Assembly (NCBI GenBank): GCA_963737555.1
Contig: CAVTTB010000009.1
Coordinates: 372,001-436,000, forward strand
DNA: 64,000 nucleotides
Source of the DNA: JAHJQQ01 sp963737555
Lineage (GTDB): Bacteria > Pseudomonadota > Gammaproteobacteria > Thiohalobacterales > Thiohalobacteraceae
Direction: 5' to 3'
Below, piece by piece: positions 33,961 to 44,374 of this stretch. The first letter of the stretch is position 1. Every line of letters begins with the position of its first letter. The translations under genes were made by a program, and so were the position numbers. The notes beneath the pieces are model-generated. The model saw only the letters and a list, made by a program, of their open reading frames with translations. It searched no databases and was not told the origin of the DNA.

Positions 33961-35322
33961 ACGGGTTTTTGTTTTCCGCCGCCGCCTTCGTGCTCGCCCT
34001 GGGCGTGCTGATTACCGTGCACGAGTTCGGCCATTACTGGGTGGCGCGCAGGGCCGGTGTCAAGGTGCTGCGGTTTTCTATCGGCTTCGGCAAGCCGCTG
34101 TGGACGCGTCGGCGTGGACCGGATCAGACCGAATTCGTGCTCGCCGCGATTCCGCTCGGTGGCTACGTGAAAATGCTCGACGAGCGCGAAGGCCCGGTGG
34201 CGGCCGAGGAACTGTCGCGCGCCTTCAACCGTCAGTCGCTGCCCAAGCGCATGGCGGTGGTGGCCGCCGGCCCGGCGTTCAATCTGCTATTCGCAGTGCT
34301 GGCGTATGCGGCGTTATTCGTGCACGGCGTGCCCGGTGTGAAGCCGCTGCTCGATGCGCCGTTGCCGGACAGTCCCGCCGCCAGTGCCGGCATCGAGGCA
34401 CAGGATCTGATCCTCGCTGTCGATGGCAAACCGATGGCGACCTGGGACGGCACCTTATTGGCGCTGCTGGATGGTGCGCTCGATCACGGTCGGTTGGTGC
34501 TGGATGTGGAAAGCGTCGATGGTCGGCGTCGTGTGGTGGAGCTTGACCTGACGCAGTTGGAAGGTCCGCTGGGCGGTGACGATCTGCTTGAGCGTCTGGG
34601 ACTGCATCCCTGGCGACCGCGTCTGCCGGCAGTGATCGAGCGGGTGACGCCCGATGGGGCGGCGGCTAAGGCCGGCCTGCTTTCTAGTGATCGTATTGTG
34701 CGTGCCGATGGCCAGGCGATTGCCGATTGGGAGGCGTGGGTGAAATACGTGCAGGCGCGCCCCGAGCAGATCGATCGCCGTGCAGATCGAGCGCGATGGC
34801 GCGCTCATGGATGTGGAACTGCGTCCGGCGCGGGTGGTGGTCGATGACGTGGTCATCGGCCGTATCGGTGCCGAAGTGCGCGTGCCGCCGGAATTGGGTG
34901 CGGATTTGCGTGTCGTGACCCGTTATGGACCGTTGGATGCGCTGCAACAAGGCGTGGTGAAAACCTGGGATATGAGCCTCCTGACCCTGCGCACACTGTG
35001 GAAGATGCTGGTTGGCCAGGCCTCGCTGGATAATATCAGCGGTCCGATCAGCATCGCCCAATACGCGGGTCAGTCGGCCAGCTTTGGCTTGGCGTCCTTC
35101 CTCAGTTTTCTGGCCATCGTCAGCATCAGTCTGGGTGTGCTCAATCTGTTGCCCGTGCCCGTACTGGATGGGGGGCACCTGATGTATTACCTTATTGAGC
35201 TTTTGAAGGGCAGTCCGGTATCGGAGCAGACCGAAATTCTGGGTCAGCGCATCGGTATTGCTTTATTATTCGCCCTGATGAGCTTGGCGCTGTTCAACGA
35301 CTTCAGTCGCCTGTTGCGCTAA
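33957..35322 (+). CDS. rseP: Site-2 protease RseP (frame break near 34778)
   Basis: A membrane zinc protease that cleaves anti-sigma factor RseA (sigmaE envelope-stress response) and cleaves leftover signal peptides. It has HEFGH (22-26) in the first helix, two PDZ-like regions (PDSPAASAGIEAQDLILAVD, TPDGAAAKAGLLSSDRIVRA), and the third zinc-ligand motif LLPVPVLDGGH near the C-terminus. The frame slips near 34778 (GATCGCCGTGCAG); the second frame gives VQIERDGALMDVELRP and runs to the stop. Joined length is about 454 residues. Normal gene order before bamA. The break is most likely an indel error. Confidence 0.94.
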
Positions 35323-35349
35323 ATCGACTACAAGAACTGGACTGAAATA

Positions 35350-37638
35350 ATGAAACGTCTTTTGCGCTCGTGCGTCCTGGTTGGGGCGGCTATCGGAACT
35401 CAGCAGGGCTGGGCCTTCACTCCCTTCACGGTGACGGATATCCGCGTCGAGGGTCTGCAGCGCATCGCACCCGGCACGGTGTTCAGCTATCTGCCGGTCA
35501 AGACCGGCGATACCTTCGACGAGACGCGTTCCACCGAGGCGGTACGCTCGCTGTTCAAAACCGGTTTCTTCAAGGACGTGCGCATCGAGCGCGACAACGG
35601 CGTGCTGGTCGTCGTGGTGGAGGAACGTCCGGCCATCTCCAGCATCGAAATCACCGGCAACGAGGACATCGAGACCGAGCCGTTGATGGATTCTCTCAAG
35701 GAGATCGGTTTCGCCGAGGGCCGGGTGTTCGACCGTTCACTGCTCGACAAAGTCGAACAGGAACTGGAGCGCCAGTATTTCAGTCGCGGCAAGTACGGCG
35801 TGAAGATCACGACCACGGTGACGCCGCTCGAGCGCAATCGCGTCGGCATCACCATCGCCGTGTCCGAGGGGCGCGCCGCGCGCATCAAGAAGATCAGTAT
35901 CGTCGGCAACACGGTATTCGACGACGAGACATTACTGGAGGATTTCCAGCTCAGCACGCCGACCATGCTGTCGTTCTACACCGGTGTGGACCAGTATTCG
36001 AAACAGAAATTATCCGGCGATCTGGAAACCCTGCGCTCCTATTATCTCGATCGCGGCTATATCAATTTCAACATCGATTCCACGCAGGTATCGATCACGC
36101 CGGATAAAAAGGATATCTACCTCACCATCAATATTACCGAGGGTGATCAGTACAAGGTCAAAGAAGTGCGCATGGCCGGTGACCTGGTGGTCGAGCCGGC
36201 GGAATTATTCCCGCTGGTGCAGCTCAATCCCGGCGATGTGTTCTCGCGCAAACGCGTGACCGAAACGGTCGAGAAGGTCGGCGAGCGCCTTGGCGATATC
36301 GGTTACGCGTTCGCCAACGTCAACACCATTCCGGAAGTCGACGAGAAGAACAAAGAGGTGGTGGTGACGTTCTTCGTCGATCCGGGCAAGCGTGTCTATG
36401 TGCGCCGCATCAATATGACCGGCAACACGGCAACCCGCGACGAAGTGCTGCGTCGCGAGATGCGCCAGATGGAAGGCGGTTGGTTCTCGTCCTCGGCCGT
36501 CGAGCGTTCGAAGACGCGTTTGGATCGCCTGGGCTTTTTCGAAGAGGTCAATGTCGAGACGCCGACCGTGCCGGGCACCACCGATCAGGTGGATGTCAAT
36601 TATTCGGTCACCGAACGCCCCTCCGGCAACCTGATGGTAGGCGTGGGCTATGCGCAGTCGTCCGGTATTTTGTTCAATGCCAGCGTCACCCAGGACAATT
36701 TCATGGGCAGCGGCAAGCGTGTCAGCGTGGCGTTCAACAACAGCGACGTGAACACCGTCTACAGCTTCTCCTATCTGAACCCGTACTACACCATTGACGG
36801 TGTCAGTCGCGGCTTCGGCCTGTTCTACAAGGAGACCGATGCCGGTGAGGCCAATCTGGCCGATTACACCGTGGATACCTTCGGCGGCAATGTCAACTAC
36901 GGTATTCCGATCAACGAATTCGACACCGTACGCTTGAGTGTCGAATACGAGAATCTGGATATTGGTGCCACGCCGTACTCCGGCCTGCAGGTTATCAAGT
37001 TTGTGAGGGATTACGGCAGTCAGTTCGACAGCGTCAAGCTCACCGGTAGTTGGGCGCACGACACCCGCAACAAGCTCATTTTCCCCGACCGTGGCACGAT
37101 GCAGCGGGCCTCGGCCGAGTCGACGGTGCCCGGGCTGGACCTGCAATACTACAAAATGGGCTATGAGGCGCAGGGCTTCACGCCGCTGACCAAGTTGTTC
37201 ACCCTGATGCTGAACGGTGAGGTGAACTACGGCGATGGCTACGGTGATTTCGAGGAACTGCCGTTCTTCGAAAATTATTATGCGGGCGGCGTGCGTTCGG
37301 TGCGTGGTTTCGAGGATAATACCCTGGGTCCGAAGGATGTCCTGACCGGCGATCCGCTCGGCGGTGGTTTCCGGATGGTGGGTAACGTCGAGGTGCTGTT
37401 CCCGCCACCATTCTTCACCAAGACCAACTCGTTCCGCATGAGCACGTTCATGGACGTGGGTAATGTGTACCCGAGTTACAGCGATTTCGATGCCGCCGAG
37501 CTACGTTATTCGGTCGGTGTCGGCGCGACTTGGTTGTCGCCGCTGGGTGCGCTGAGCTTCAGTCTGGCGAAGCCACTCAACGACAAGGACGGAGACGAGG
37601 TGCAGGTCTTCCAGTTCACTGTCGGTGCCAATTTATAG
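35350..37638 (+). CDS. bamA: Outer membrane protein assembly factor BamA
   Basis: Central barrel of the BAM complex that folds outer-membrane proteins. The 762-residue protein has a signal peptide (mature from about residue 25, FTPFTVTDIRVEGLQRIAPG), five POTRA domains to about residue 410, and a 16-strand barrel with the conserved VRGFEDNTLGP loop and a C-terminal strand ending VFQFTVGANL, nearly the ideal Phe-rich signal. It follows rseP and precedes skp, the usual order. Intact across 2.3 kb, which shows that not every gene here carries an indel. Confidence 0.97.
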   Translation: MKRLLRSCVLVGAAIGTQQGWAFTPFTVTDIRVEGLQRIAPGTVFSYLPVKTGDTFDETRSTEAVRSLFKTGFFKDVRIERDNGVLVVVVEERPAISSIEITGNEDIETEPLMDSLKEIGFAEGRVFDRSLLDKVEQELERQYFSRGKYGVKITTTVTPLERNRVGITIAVSEGRAARIKKISIVGNTVFDDETLLEDFQLSTPTMLSFYTGVDQYSKQKLSGDLETLRSYYLDRGYINFNIDSTQVSITPDKKDIYLTINITEGDQYKVKEVRMAGDLVVEPAELFPLVQLNPGDVFSRKRVTETVEKVGERLGDIGYAFANVNTIPEVDEKNKEVVVTFFVDPGKRVYVRRINMTGNTATRDEVLRREMRQMEGGWFSSSAVERSKTRLDRLGFFEEVNVETPTVPGTTDQVDVNYSVTERPSGNLMVGVGYAQSSGILFNASVTQDNFMGSGKRVSVAFNNSDVNTVYSFSYLNPYYTIDGVSRGFGLFYKETDAGEANLADYTVDTFGGNVNYGIPINEFDTVRLSVEYENLDIGATPYSGLQVIKFVRDYGSQFDSVKLTGSWAHDTRNKLIFPDRGTMQRASAESTVPGLDLQYYKMGYEAQGFTPLTKLFTLMLNGEVNYGDGYGDFEELPFFENYYAGGVRSVRGFEDNTLGPKDVLTGDPLGGGFRMVGNVEVLFPPPFFTKTNSFRMSTFMDVGNVYPSYSDFDAAELRYSVGVGATWLSPLGALSFSLAKPLNDKDGDEVQVFQFTVGANL

Positions 37639-37684
37639 TTTTTAATTTCATCAGTCAGTCAGTACAACGGAGATATATCGTTAT

Positions 37685-38188
37685 ATGCATCACCTCATCA
37701 GAACCCTGACCGTACTCTGTCTGTGCCTGCCGGCGTTGGCGCTGGCCGAGGTCAAAGTGGGATTCGTCAACACCGTCAAACTCATGGAAGAGGCGCCGCA
37801 GGCCAAATCGGCGATCAGCAAGATGGAATCCGAGTTTGCCCCGCGTGAAAAAGAGCTCGTAAGCATTCAGCGTCAGATCAAAGACGCCGAAGACAAGCTC
37901 GCGCGTGATGCCGCCGTTATGAGCGACAGCGAGCGCGGCAAGGTCGAGCGTGATCTGGTCAGCCGGAAGCGCGATCTGAAACGTTCGCAGGATGAATTCC
38001 GCGAAGATTTGAACATCCGGCGCAACGAGGAGTTGGCCAAACTGCAACGTCGTTTGTACGATGCCATCGTCGATCTCGCCAAGGCGGAGAAATACGACCT
38101 CATCGTCAGCGAAGGTGTGGTCTACGCCAGTACCAGCATCGACATCACCGATGCCGTGCTCGCGCGCCTCAAGAAATCCGGCAACTGA
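37685..38188 (+). CDS. skp: Periplasmic chaperone Skp/OmpH
   Basis: A 167-residue protein with a signal peptide (cleavage after LALA at about 21, mature EVKVGFVNTVKLMEEAPQAK). The long coiled-coil helices that form the jellyfish-like tentacles follow, rich in Lys, Glu and Arg (ISKMESEFAPREKELVSIQR). It chaperones unfolded outer-membrane proteins between Sec and BAM. ATG 37685 with GGAGATAT upstream. It lies between bamA and lpxD as in other gammaproteobacteria. Intact. Confidence 0.92.
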   Translation: MHHLIRTLTVLCLCLPALALAEVKVGFVNTVKLMEEAPQAKSAISKMESEFAPREKELVSIQRQIKDAEDKLARDAAVMSDSERGKVERDLVSRKRDLKRSQDEFREDLNIRRNEELAKLQRRLYDAIVDLAKAEKYDLIVSEGVVYASTSIDITDAVLARLKKSGN

Positions 38189-38215
38189 GCCTGAGTCCCG
38201 GCGGACGGATGCAGT

Positions 38216-39239
38216 GTGACGCTGACGCTGGGTAAATTGGCGGAACTGACCGGCGCGCAGCTTCAGGGTGACGCGACGCGTGGTCATCGATGCTGTGTGC
38301 ACGCTGCAAGATGGCCGTGCTGGCGGTATCAGCTTTTTGGCCAATCCGCGCTATCGGAAGTACCTCTCTGATACACGCGCATCCGCCGTTATTCTTGCAC
38401 CGGAACATCGTGCTGAGTGTCCAGTATCGGTATTAGTGAGTGATAATCCCTACGCGACCTATGCGCGGGTGGCGGCGCTGCTGAGCCCCGAGCCGGTGCC
38501 GGCGCCAGGCGTGCATCCGAGTGCCGTGGTCGGCACGGGTTGTCGCATCGATGCCGGCGCGAGTATCGGCCCTTTGTGCGTCATCGAGGACGGTGTGGAT
38601 ATTGCGCATGGCGTGGCTATCGGTCCGGGCTGTGTCATCGGTCGCGGTGTTCGTATCGGTGAGGATACGCGCCTGGTGGCGAACGTTACGCTGTGTCATG
38701 ACGTGCAATTGGGCGCGCGCTGTTTGCTGCATCCCGGTGCGGTCATCGGTAGCGATGGTTTCGGTCTCGCGAACGAGGCGGGCCGCTGGCTCAAGGTGCC
38801 GCAACTCGGTAGCGTGCGCATTGGTGATGACGTCGAGGTCGGTGCCAATACCAGTATCGATCGCGGCGCATTGGAAGACACCGTCATTGGCGACGGCGTC
38901 AAACTCGACAATCAGATTCAAGTCGCGCACAACGTGCAGATCGGTGCGCACACCGCTGTGGCCGGTTGTGTCGGCATCTCCGGCAGCGCCAAGATCGGTG
39001 CGCACTGCATGCTCGCCGGTGGCGTCGGCGTGGTGGGGCATCTGGAAATTGCCGATGGCACGGTGGTGACAGGTATGTCGATGGTGACCAAATCCATCAC
39101 CAAGCGCGGCGTATACTCGTCAGGATTGGCCGCATTGCCGAGCGATCAATGGAATAAAATCACCGCACGCCTGAAACGCCTGGACGAGATGGCGCGACGA
39201 CTCCACGCGTTGGAACGCAAGCTCGACGATAGGGAATGA
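38216..39239 (+). CDS. lpxD: UDP-3-O-(3-hydroxyacyl)glucosamine N-acyltransferase (frame break near 38280)
   Basis: Third step of lipid A synthesis: adds the N-linked acyl chain from acyl-ACP. The start is GTG 38216 (peptide TLTLGKLAELTGAQLQGDA); near 38280 the frame slips and continues with VIDAVCTLQDGRAGGISFLA. Then NPRYRKYLSDTRASAVI and a left-handed beta-helix (GCRIDAGASIGPLCVIEDGV to SAKIGAHCMLAGGVGVVGHL) follow, with the active-site histidine in IQVAHNVQIG. Joined length is about 341 residues. The break is probably an indel, as lpxD is essential with this lipid A pathway. A hairpin repeat separates it from fabZ. Confidence 0.93.
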
Positions 39240-39246
39240 TTCATTA

Positions 39247-39320
39247 GCCACGGACTATACGGAAAACACGGAATAATTTTTCATAAAACATATTTCCGTG
39301 TTTTTCGTGTAGTCCGTGGC
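39247..39320. repeat. Palindromic hairpin repeat (CCACGGACTACACGG family), copy 1
   Basis: GCCACGGACTATACGGAAAA and the following CACGGA (39247-39272) pair with TCCGTGTTTTTCGTGTAGTC and the following CGTGGC (39295-39320), an almost perfect 26-bp stem with a 22-base AT-rich loop. It lies in the lpxD-fabZ gap. A second copy is at 47811-47915. Confidence 0.8.
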
Positions 39321-39355
39321 CAAAAACTTTGGTTTTGGGATAACGGGACACGGAC

Positions 39356-39811
39356 ATGACTGATACAACGATGAACATCAACGAGATCCTGCGGACGCTG
39401 CCGCACCGTTATCCCTTTCTGCTCGTCGACCGCGTGCTCGATTACAAGGTCGGCGAATATCTGCGCGGCTACAAGAATGTCACCTTCAACGAGCCGTTCT
39501 TCACCGGACATTTTCCGCAACGACCGATCATGCCCGGTGTGCTGATTATCGAAGCGTTGGCGCAGGCGACCGGCTTGCTGGCGTTCCGCACCGTCGATCG
39601 CGCCGCCGAAAGCGATTCGCTGTTTTTCCTCGTCGGCATCGACAAGGCGCGCTTCAAGCGTCCTGTCGAGCCAGGCGACCAGCTCATGCTGGAGGTGCGG
39701 CTGACCAACAGCAAGCGCGGCATCTGGGTGTTCGAGGGCGAGGCCACCGTCGACGGCAAGCTCGCCGCCAGCGCGCAGATCATGTGCACCGAGCGGGGCG
39801 TAGACATTTGA
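39356..39811 (+). CDS. fabZ: 3-hydroxyacyl-[acyl-carrier-protein] dehydratase FabZ
   Basis: Dehydrates 3-hydroxyacyl-ACP in fatty acid elongation; uses the same pool as LpxA and LpxD. The 151-residue hot-dog-fold protein has LPHRYPFLLVDRV, FFTGHFPQRPIMPGVLIIEA with catalytic His52 and Glu66, and ARFKRPVEPGDQL. ATG 39356; a second in-frame ATG at 39371 is possible. Its stop overlaps the start of lpxA. Intact. Confidence 0.96.
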   Translation: MTDTTMNINEILRTLPHRYPFLLVDRVLDYKVGEYLRGYKNVTFNEPFFTGHFPQRPIMPGVLIIEALAQATGLLAFRTVDRAAESDSLFFLVGIDKARFKRPVEPGDQLMLEVRLTNSKRGIWVFEGEATVDGKLAASAQIMCTERGVDI

Positions 39812-40578
39812 TCGACCCACGCGCAGTCATCGATCCCAAGGCGGAGTTGGCTTCCGACGTCAGCGTTGGGCCCTATTCCGTCATCGGTCCGGATGTGCAA
39901 ATTGATTCGGGTACTGTGATCGGCCCGCATGCGGTGATTAATGGCCCGACTCGTATTGGCCGCAACAATCACATCTATCAGTTTGCCTCGGTCGGCGATG
40001 CACCGCAGGACAAGAAATACAAGGGCGAACCCACGCGCCTGGAGATCGGTGACGGCAACACCATCCGCGAATTCGTCACCATCAACCGCGGCACGACGCA
40101 GGATGAGGGCATCACCCGTATCGGTGATGACAACTGGATCATGGCCTATGTGCACATCGCACACGACTGCATGATCGGCAATCACACCATCTTCGCCAAC
40201 AACGCCTCGTTGGCTGGACATGTGCGTATAGAAGACTACGTGATCCTTGGCGGGTTCACCCTGGTACATCAGTACTGTGCGCTCGGCGCACACAGCTTTA
40301 CCGCGTTCAGCAGTGGTGTCGCGAAAGACGTGCCACCTTATGTGATGGCCAGTGGATTCTCGGCAGCACCGCATGGCCTCAATACTGAAGGACTCAAGCG
40401 GCGCGGCTTCAGTGCAGATACGATTGCGCGGCTCAAGCAGGCCTACAAGACACTGTACCGCTCCGCGCTCACGCTTCAGGACGCGCTGGTGGAGCTGCGT
40501 GTCCAGGCTGCCGATTGTGCCGAGGTGGGCGTGATGGTGGAGTTTCTGGAAAAACAGAAACGCGGGATTGTTCGATAG
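39808..40578 (+). CDS. lpxA: UDP-N-acetylglucosamine O-acyltransferase LpxA
   Basis: First step of lipid A synthesis. The 256-residue protein has hexapeptide-repeat beta-helix coils (IDPKAELASDVSVGPYSVIG, IDSGTVIGPHAVINGPTRIG), the catalytic-histidine segment IMAYVHIAHDCMIGNH, and a helical C-terminal domain (GLNTEGLKRRGFSADTIARL). The start is a TTG at 39808 overlapping the fabZ stop; it gives the family N-terminus M-I-D-P-R-A. lpxB, the usual next gene, is absent downstream. Intact. Confidence 0.95.
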   Translation: MIDPRAVIDPKAELASDVSVGPYSVIGPDVQIDSGTVIGPHAVINGPTRIGRNNHIYQFASVGDAPQDKKYKGEPTRLEIGDGNTIREFVTINRGTTQDEGITRIGDDNWIMAYVHIAHDCMIGNHTIFANNASLAGHVRIEDYVILGGFTLVHQYCALGAHSFTAFSSGVAKDVPPYVMASGFSAAPHGLNTEGLKRRGFSADTIARLKQAYKTLYRSALTLQDALVELRVQAADCAEVGVMVEFLEKQKRGIVR

Positions 40579-40700
40579 CCCGTTGATCTAAAAAATAGCC
40601 CACACCGCGTATCGTTCAGATATTGATTCCAGCCGGTTCGTGTATTTTCCCTCAGCCAATGAACACCGGCCTTACTGGAGTCAAGCCAGGTCGTCGGGAC

Positions 40701-43540
40701 TCAAGAGGCTGTGGGCCTCTGTCTGTTGTTGTCGGCGAGGAAACTCTGTGCAAATTGCTCTGCGGGGAGCGCTTTGCAGAAGTGGTCGCCTTGGTAGACG
40801 TCGCAGCCGTGCGCTTGCAGGAAGGCGAGCTGCACAGGGCTTTCAACGCCCTCGGCTATAACGGCCATGCTGAGATTGCGCGCCATGGCGATGATGGTCG
40901 CGGTAATTTCGCAGTCTTCGGCCACGGCAGGTATGTCTTCGACGAAGCTGCGGTCGATTTTCAAAGTGTCGATTGGAAAGCGGCGCAAATACCCCAACGA
41001 GGAATAGCCGGTGCCGAAATCGTCGATGGCGATGCGTATGCCCAGATTTTTTAAGGCGCGAAAGGTGGCTTCGGCGTCGCACTGTGGGCACATCATGGCG
41101 CTTTCGGTGACTTCCAGTTCCAGCTGAGTTGGATCGAACTGCTGCCGTTGCAGAATGTCGGCGATCTGCCCGCTCAAATTCGGTTGAGAAAACTGCCGCG
41201 TGGAAATATTCACGGCAAGCCCGAGATGGTCCAGTCCGATGCCTGCCATTGCTTGATCTGAGCGCAGGCGTTTTCCAATACCCAGGCGCCAAGCGGCACT
41301 ATCAATCCGGTTTCTTCCGCGAGCGGAATAAATTCGGCCGGGGAGAGCAGGCCTAGTTCCGGGTGCTGCCAGCGGATCAGGGCCTCAACGGCGATGATGG
41401 CCCCGGTGCTGGCACGAACCTGTGGTTGATAGTGGATGACGAACTCTCCGCGTTCCAACGCGCGCCGGAGTTTGATTTCCAGGGAAAGCCGCTGGTTGGC
41501 GGCGTTGGTCAGCGATTGGGTGTAGAAGTGATAGGTGTTGCGGCCCTGGTTTTTCGCTTGGTACATGGCGACATCGGCGTTACGGATCAATTGCACGGCA
41601 TTGTCGCCGTCGTCCGGATAGAAACTGATGCCGATGCTGCCGCCGATATACACCTCGGGCTCGGATGACAGGGCAAACGGCTGGGTTAGCGCTTCAAGCA
41701 AGTCACGCGCGACGGTTGTCGCGTCCTGAACGTCTTCGATTTGTTCCATGAGCACGATAAATTCGTCGCCGCCCAGGCGGGCCAGGGTGTCCTCATCGCG
41801 CAGGCGCTGCTGCAGACGCATGGCGATGGCCTTGAGCAGTTCATCGCCGACCAGATGACCTAAGCTGTCGTTGATGATTTTGAAGCGGTCCAGATCCAGA
41901 AACAGCACGGCCACACGCCGGTCGTGGCGCTTGGCCTTATCCATGGCATGCTCCAGCCGGGAATGCAGCAGCAGACGGTTGGGCAGGTCGGTCAACGCGT
42001 CGTGATGCGCGAGGTGTTCCAGTTTTTCTTCGGACTGTTTTAACCAAGTGATGTCCGAAAATACGCCGACATAATTACGGGTATGACCTTCCGTGTCGCG
42101 CACTGCGCTGATGGTCAACCATTCCGGATAGATCTCGCCATTCTTGCGCCGGTTCCAGATCTCGCCCTGCCAAACGCCACTTTCGTGGATGGATTGCCAC
42201 AGGCTGCGGTAGAAATCGCCGTCGTGGCGGCCGGAGCGCAGGAAGCGTGGATTCTTGCCCTGTACTTCCGTCTCGCTGTAGCCGGTGATCTGGGTGAACG
42301 AGCGATTCACGGTCAGCAGATTACCGTGCGCATCGGTGATCATCACGCCGTCGTGGGTGTTGGAAAAGACCGCTGCCGACAGCCGCAGCTTCTCTTCGAG
42401 TTGTCGTGCTGGCGTCAGATCGTGGGCACTCGTCAGGATGCCGGTGGCTTGTTGCTTGTCGTCACGCAGAATCTTGACGTGGATCTCGATCGGCGTGCCG
42501 GCTGGATTGTCCGGGTGCTCCGCCTCCAGGGTGATCACTGCGTCGCGCAATGCTTCCTGGGCCTGACACACCGGGCAGAGCACGGCCTCGCCGTGGGGAT
42601 GGATGATTTCCGCGATGTGGCGTCCAACCGTGCTCTCCGGGGTCGTGTGGGTGAGGGCATAAAAAGCCTTGTTGGCGCGGACGAGGCGCCGTCGCGTGTC
42701 GAGCAGATGGATCACATCGTCGAACTGGTCCATGGCCTCGGTCCAGCTCCGTGCCTCTTGGATCAATGCCTGCTCGGTGCGTTTGCGCTCGGTGATGTCT
42801 TCTCCGGAGCCGATGATACCCACGATCTGCCCATGCTCGTTGCGGATATAGTTGTTGCTCCAGGCGATCAGCCGTTCGCGACCGTCGCGCGTGACGACGG
42901 GATTTTCGTAATGGGCGACCGGCTCTAGATTGCCGGCAATCAACTGTTGAAACACGTGTTTGATGTCTTCCCGAAGGGAGTAAGGAATGTAGTGGTCGAA
43001 CCAGTTGGTGCCGAGGATGTCCGCTGCATCGCAACCGAGAATTTCGCAACCCTTGCGGTTGATCAGGGTAACTTCGCCCTGTCTGTTCAAGACCACCATC
43101 ATGACGGCGGCCACTTCCAGGTAACGCAAACTCAAATCGCGCTCCCGGCGCAACTCCTCTTCGGCAAGTTTCCAAGCCGTGATGTCTTCGTGGGCCGTGA
43201 TCAGACCGTTGCTACCGTCCGTCCGGCGGGTGACATGCAGGACAAACCAGCGGCGCTGTGCCGGCGAATGACACGGATATTCCAACGTGAAGACATCACG
43301 TTTGCCAGAGAGGACCTCACGCATGCCAGCCAGTGCCTGCTGGGCAATGTCATCACCGCGCTCGATCGCATGTACACAGGCATCGAAATAATTGTTCCCA
43401 CGGAGTGCCAAGAGATAAGCGCCATCGTTGTCGTGTGCGAATTGATCCCAGGCACGATTGGTGGCTGTGATGACGCCGTGCGCGTCGAGCACCGCGATAT
43501 GGGCATTCAACGAGTCGAGGATAGACTGCTCTTGCGTCAC
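40701..43540 (-). CDS. Multi-PAS GGDEF-EAL c-di-GMP protein (frame break near 41245)
   Basis: About 945 residues joined, with no membrane helix. There are four PAS-type sensor regions (roughly 5-125, 130-255, 260-375 and 380-500; the last has MITDAHGNLLTVNRSFTQIT and GKNPRFLRSGRHD), then GGDEF (LGGDEF intact, preceded by RDED as a likely I-site) and EAL (VEALIRWQHPE intact). After a frame break near 41245, it continues LAVNISTRQFSQPNLSGQIA, IDDFGTGYSSLGYLRRFPID and KIDRSFVEDI. Both enzymatic domains appear competent. The start is GTG 43540, though the true start may lie upstream behind another indel. It converges on lpxA, with 122 bp between showing nothing. Confidence 0.87.
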
Positions 43541-43896
43541 CTGGATCTCCAGCAGTTCAGACCAAGCCGGTGTCCCGGGCTAATTCAGGCCAGGGTCGTT
43601 GGCTTGGTGAAAGTAGGGGCTAGGTTAGACTCAGTATAGGTAACGCTGAGCAAATGGGGCCGATTTGGAACGACATAGTGGATATTTGTCTCGCACCAGG
43701 CGCTGGAAACCGCAGCTGGAATGCTTTGCGCCTGGCGCGTTGGTGATGCCTGGAACTGGCCGTATGCATGAGTGCTGGGCGTCTCGCAGGTGCGCCTGAA
43801 TACCCCTCTGGCTAGCGCGATTTAATTTATCCACCCCCAAATTCTTTTTTAGCGCTAAGCAGCTGATTGGAAATTAATTTCTACTGTTTTTCCGGC
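43541..43896. other. Intergenic stretch upstream of the nuo operon
   Basis: No convincing gene is visible in 356 bp. A 69-codon minus-strand frame (43631-43840) has no start context or family features. The region separates the divergent multi-PAS gene from nuoA and should hold both promoters. Confidence 0.6.
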
Positions 43897-43926
43897 TTGA
43901 CACCTGTTTCGGCTCTAGCCTAGACT
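43897..43926 (+). promoter_or_regulatory. Sigma70-type promoter of the nuo operon
   Basis: TTGACA (43897-43902) and TAGACT (43921-43926) are spaced 18 bases apart. Transcription would begin about 85 bases before the nuoA ATG (44018). The -35 box is a perfect consensus. Regulator sites were not identified. Confidence 0.65.
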
Positions 43927-44017
43927 GCGCCGACTGTGTGCGCTGCTCTCCAGCGGCATCAAGAACTTAAATAAAGCACACCCGGAAGCGCAGCTACGTG
44001 GCGTCGGAAGCGGAGAA

Positions 44018-44374
44018 ATGCTGGAAAATTACCTGCCCATCCTGATTTTCATTGCGGTCGGTATCGCTTTTGGAGCGGTGTTCATCGCGGTCGGCTTCGT
44101 CGCCGGTCCGCAACGCCCCGACAGCGAAAAGAACTCGCCCTACGAATGCGGCTTCGAGGCCTTCGAAGACACGCGCATGAAGTTCGATGTCCGTTACTAC
44201 CTCGTCGCCATCCTGTTCATCATCTTCGATCTGGAAATCGCCTTCCTGTTTCCCTGGGCTGTCGTGCTCAAGGAGATCGGCATGTTCGGCTATCTGGCAA
44301 TGATGCTGTTCCTGGGCATCCTCGTGGTCGGCTTCATTTATGAGTGGAAGAAAGGGGCCTTGGAGTGGGAATAG
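44018..44374 (+). CDS. nuoA: NADH:quinone oxidoreductase subunit A
   Basis: A 118-residue membrane subunit of complex I with three helices. Motifs: YECGFEAFEDTRMKFDVRYY with the conserved Cys-Gly-Phe-Glu loop facing the quinone site, and LVAILFIIFDLEIAFLFPWA in the second helix. First gene of a complete nuoA-N set. ATG 44018 follows a GGAG-like site. The next gene begins inside its end. Confidence 0.96.
   Translation: MLENYLPILIFIAVGIAFGAVFIAVGFVAGPQRPDSEKNSPYECGFEAFEDTRMKFDVRYYLVAILFIIFDLEIAFLFPWAVVLKEIGMFGYLAMMLFLGILVVGFIYEWKKGALEWE

Noticed and set aside
43631..43840. A small minus-strand gene upstream of nuoA
   Set aside because: No family features and no convincing ribosome-binding site; more likely plain intergenic DNA.
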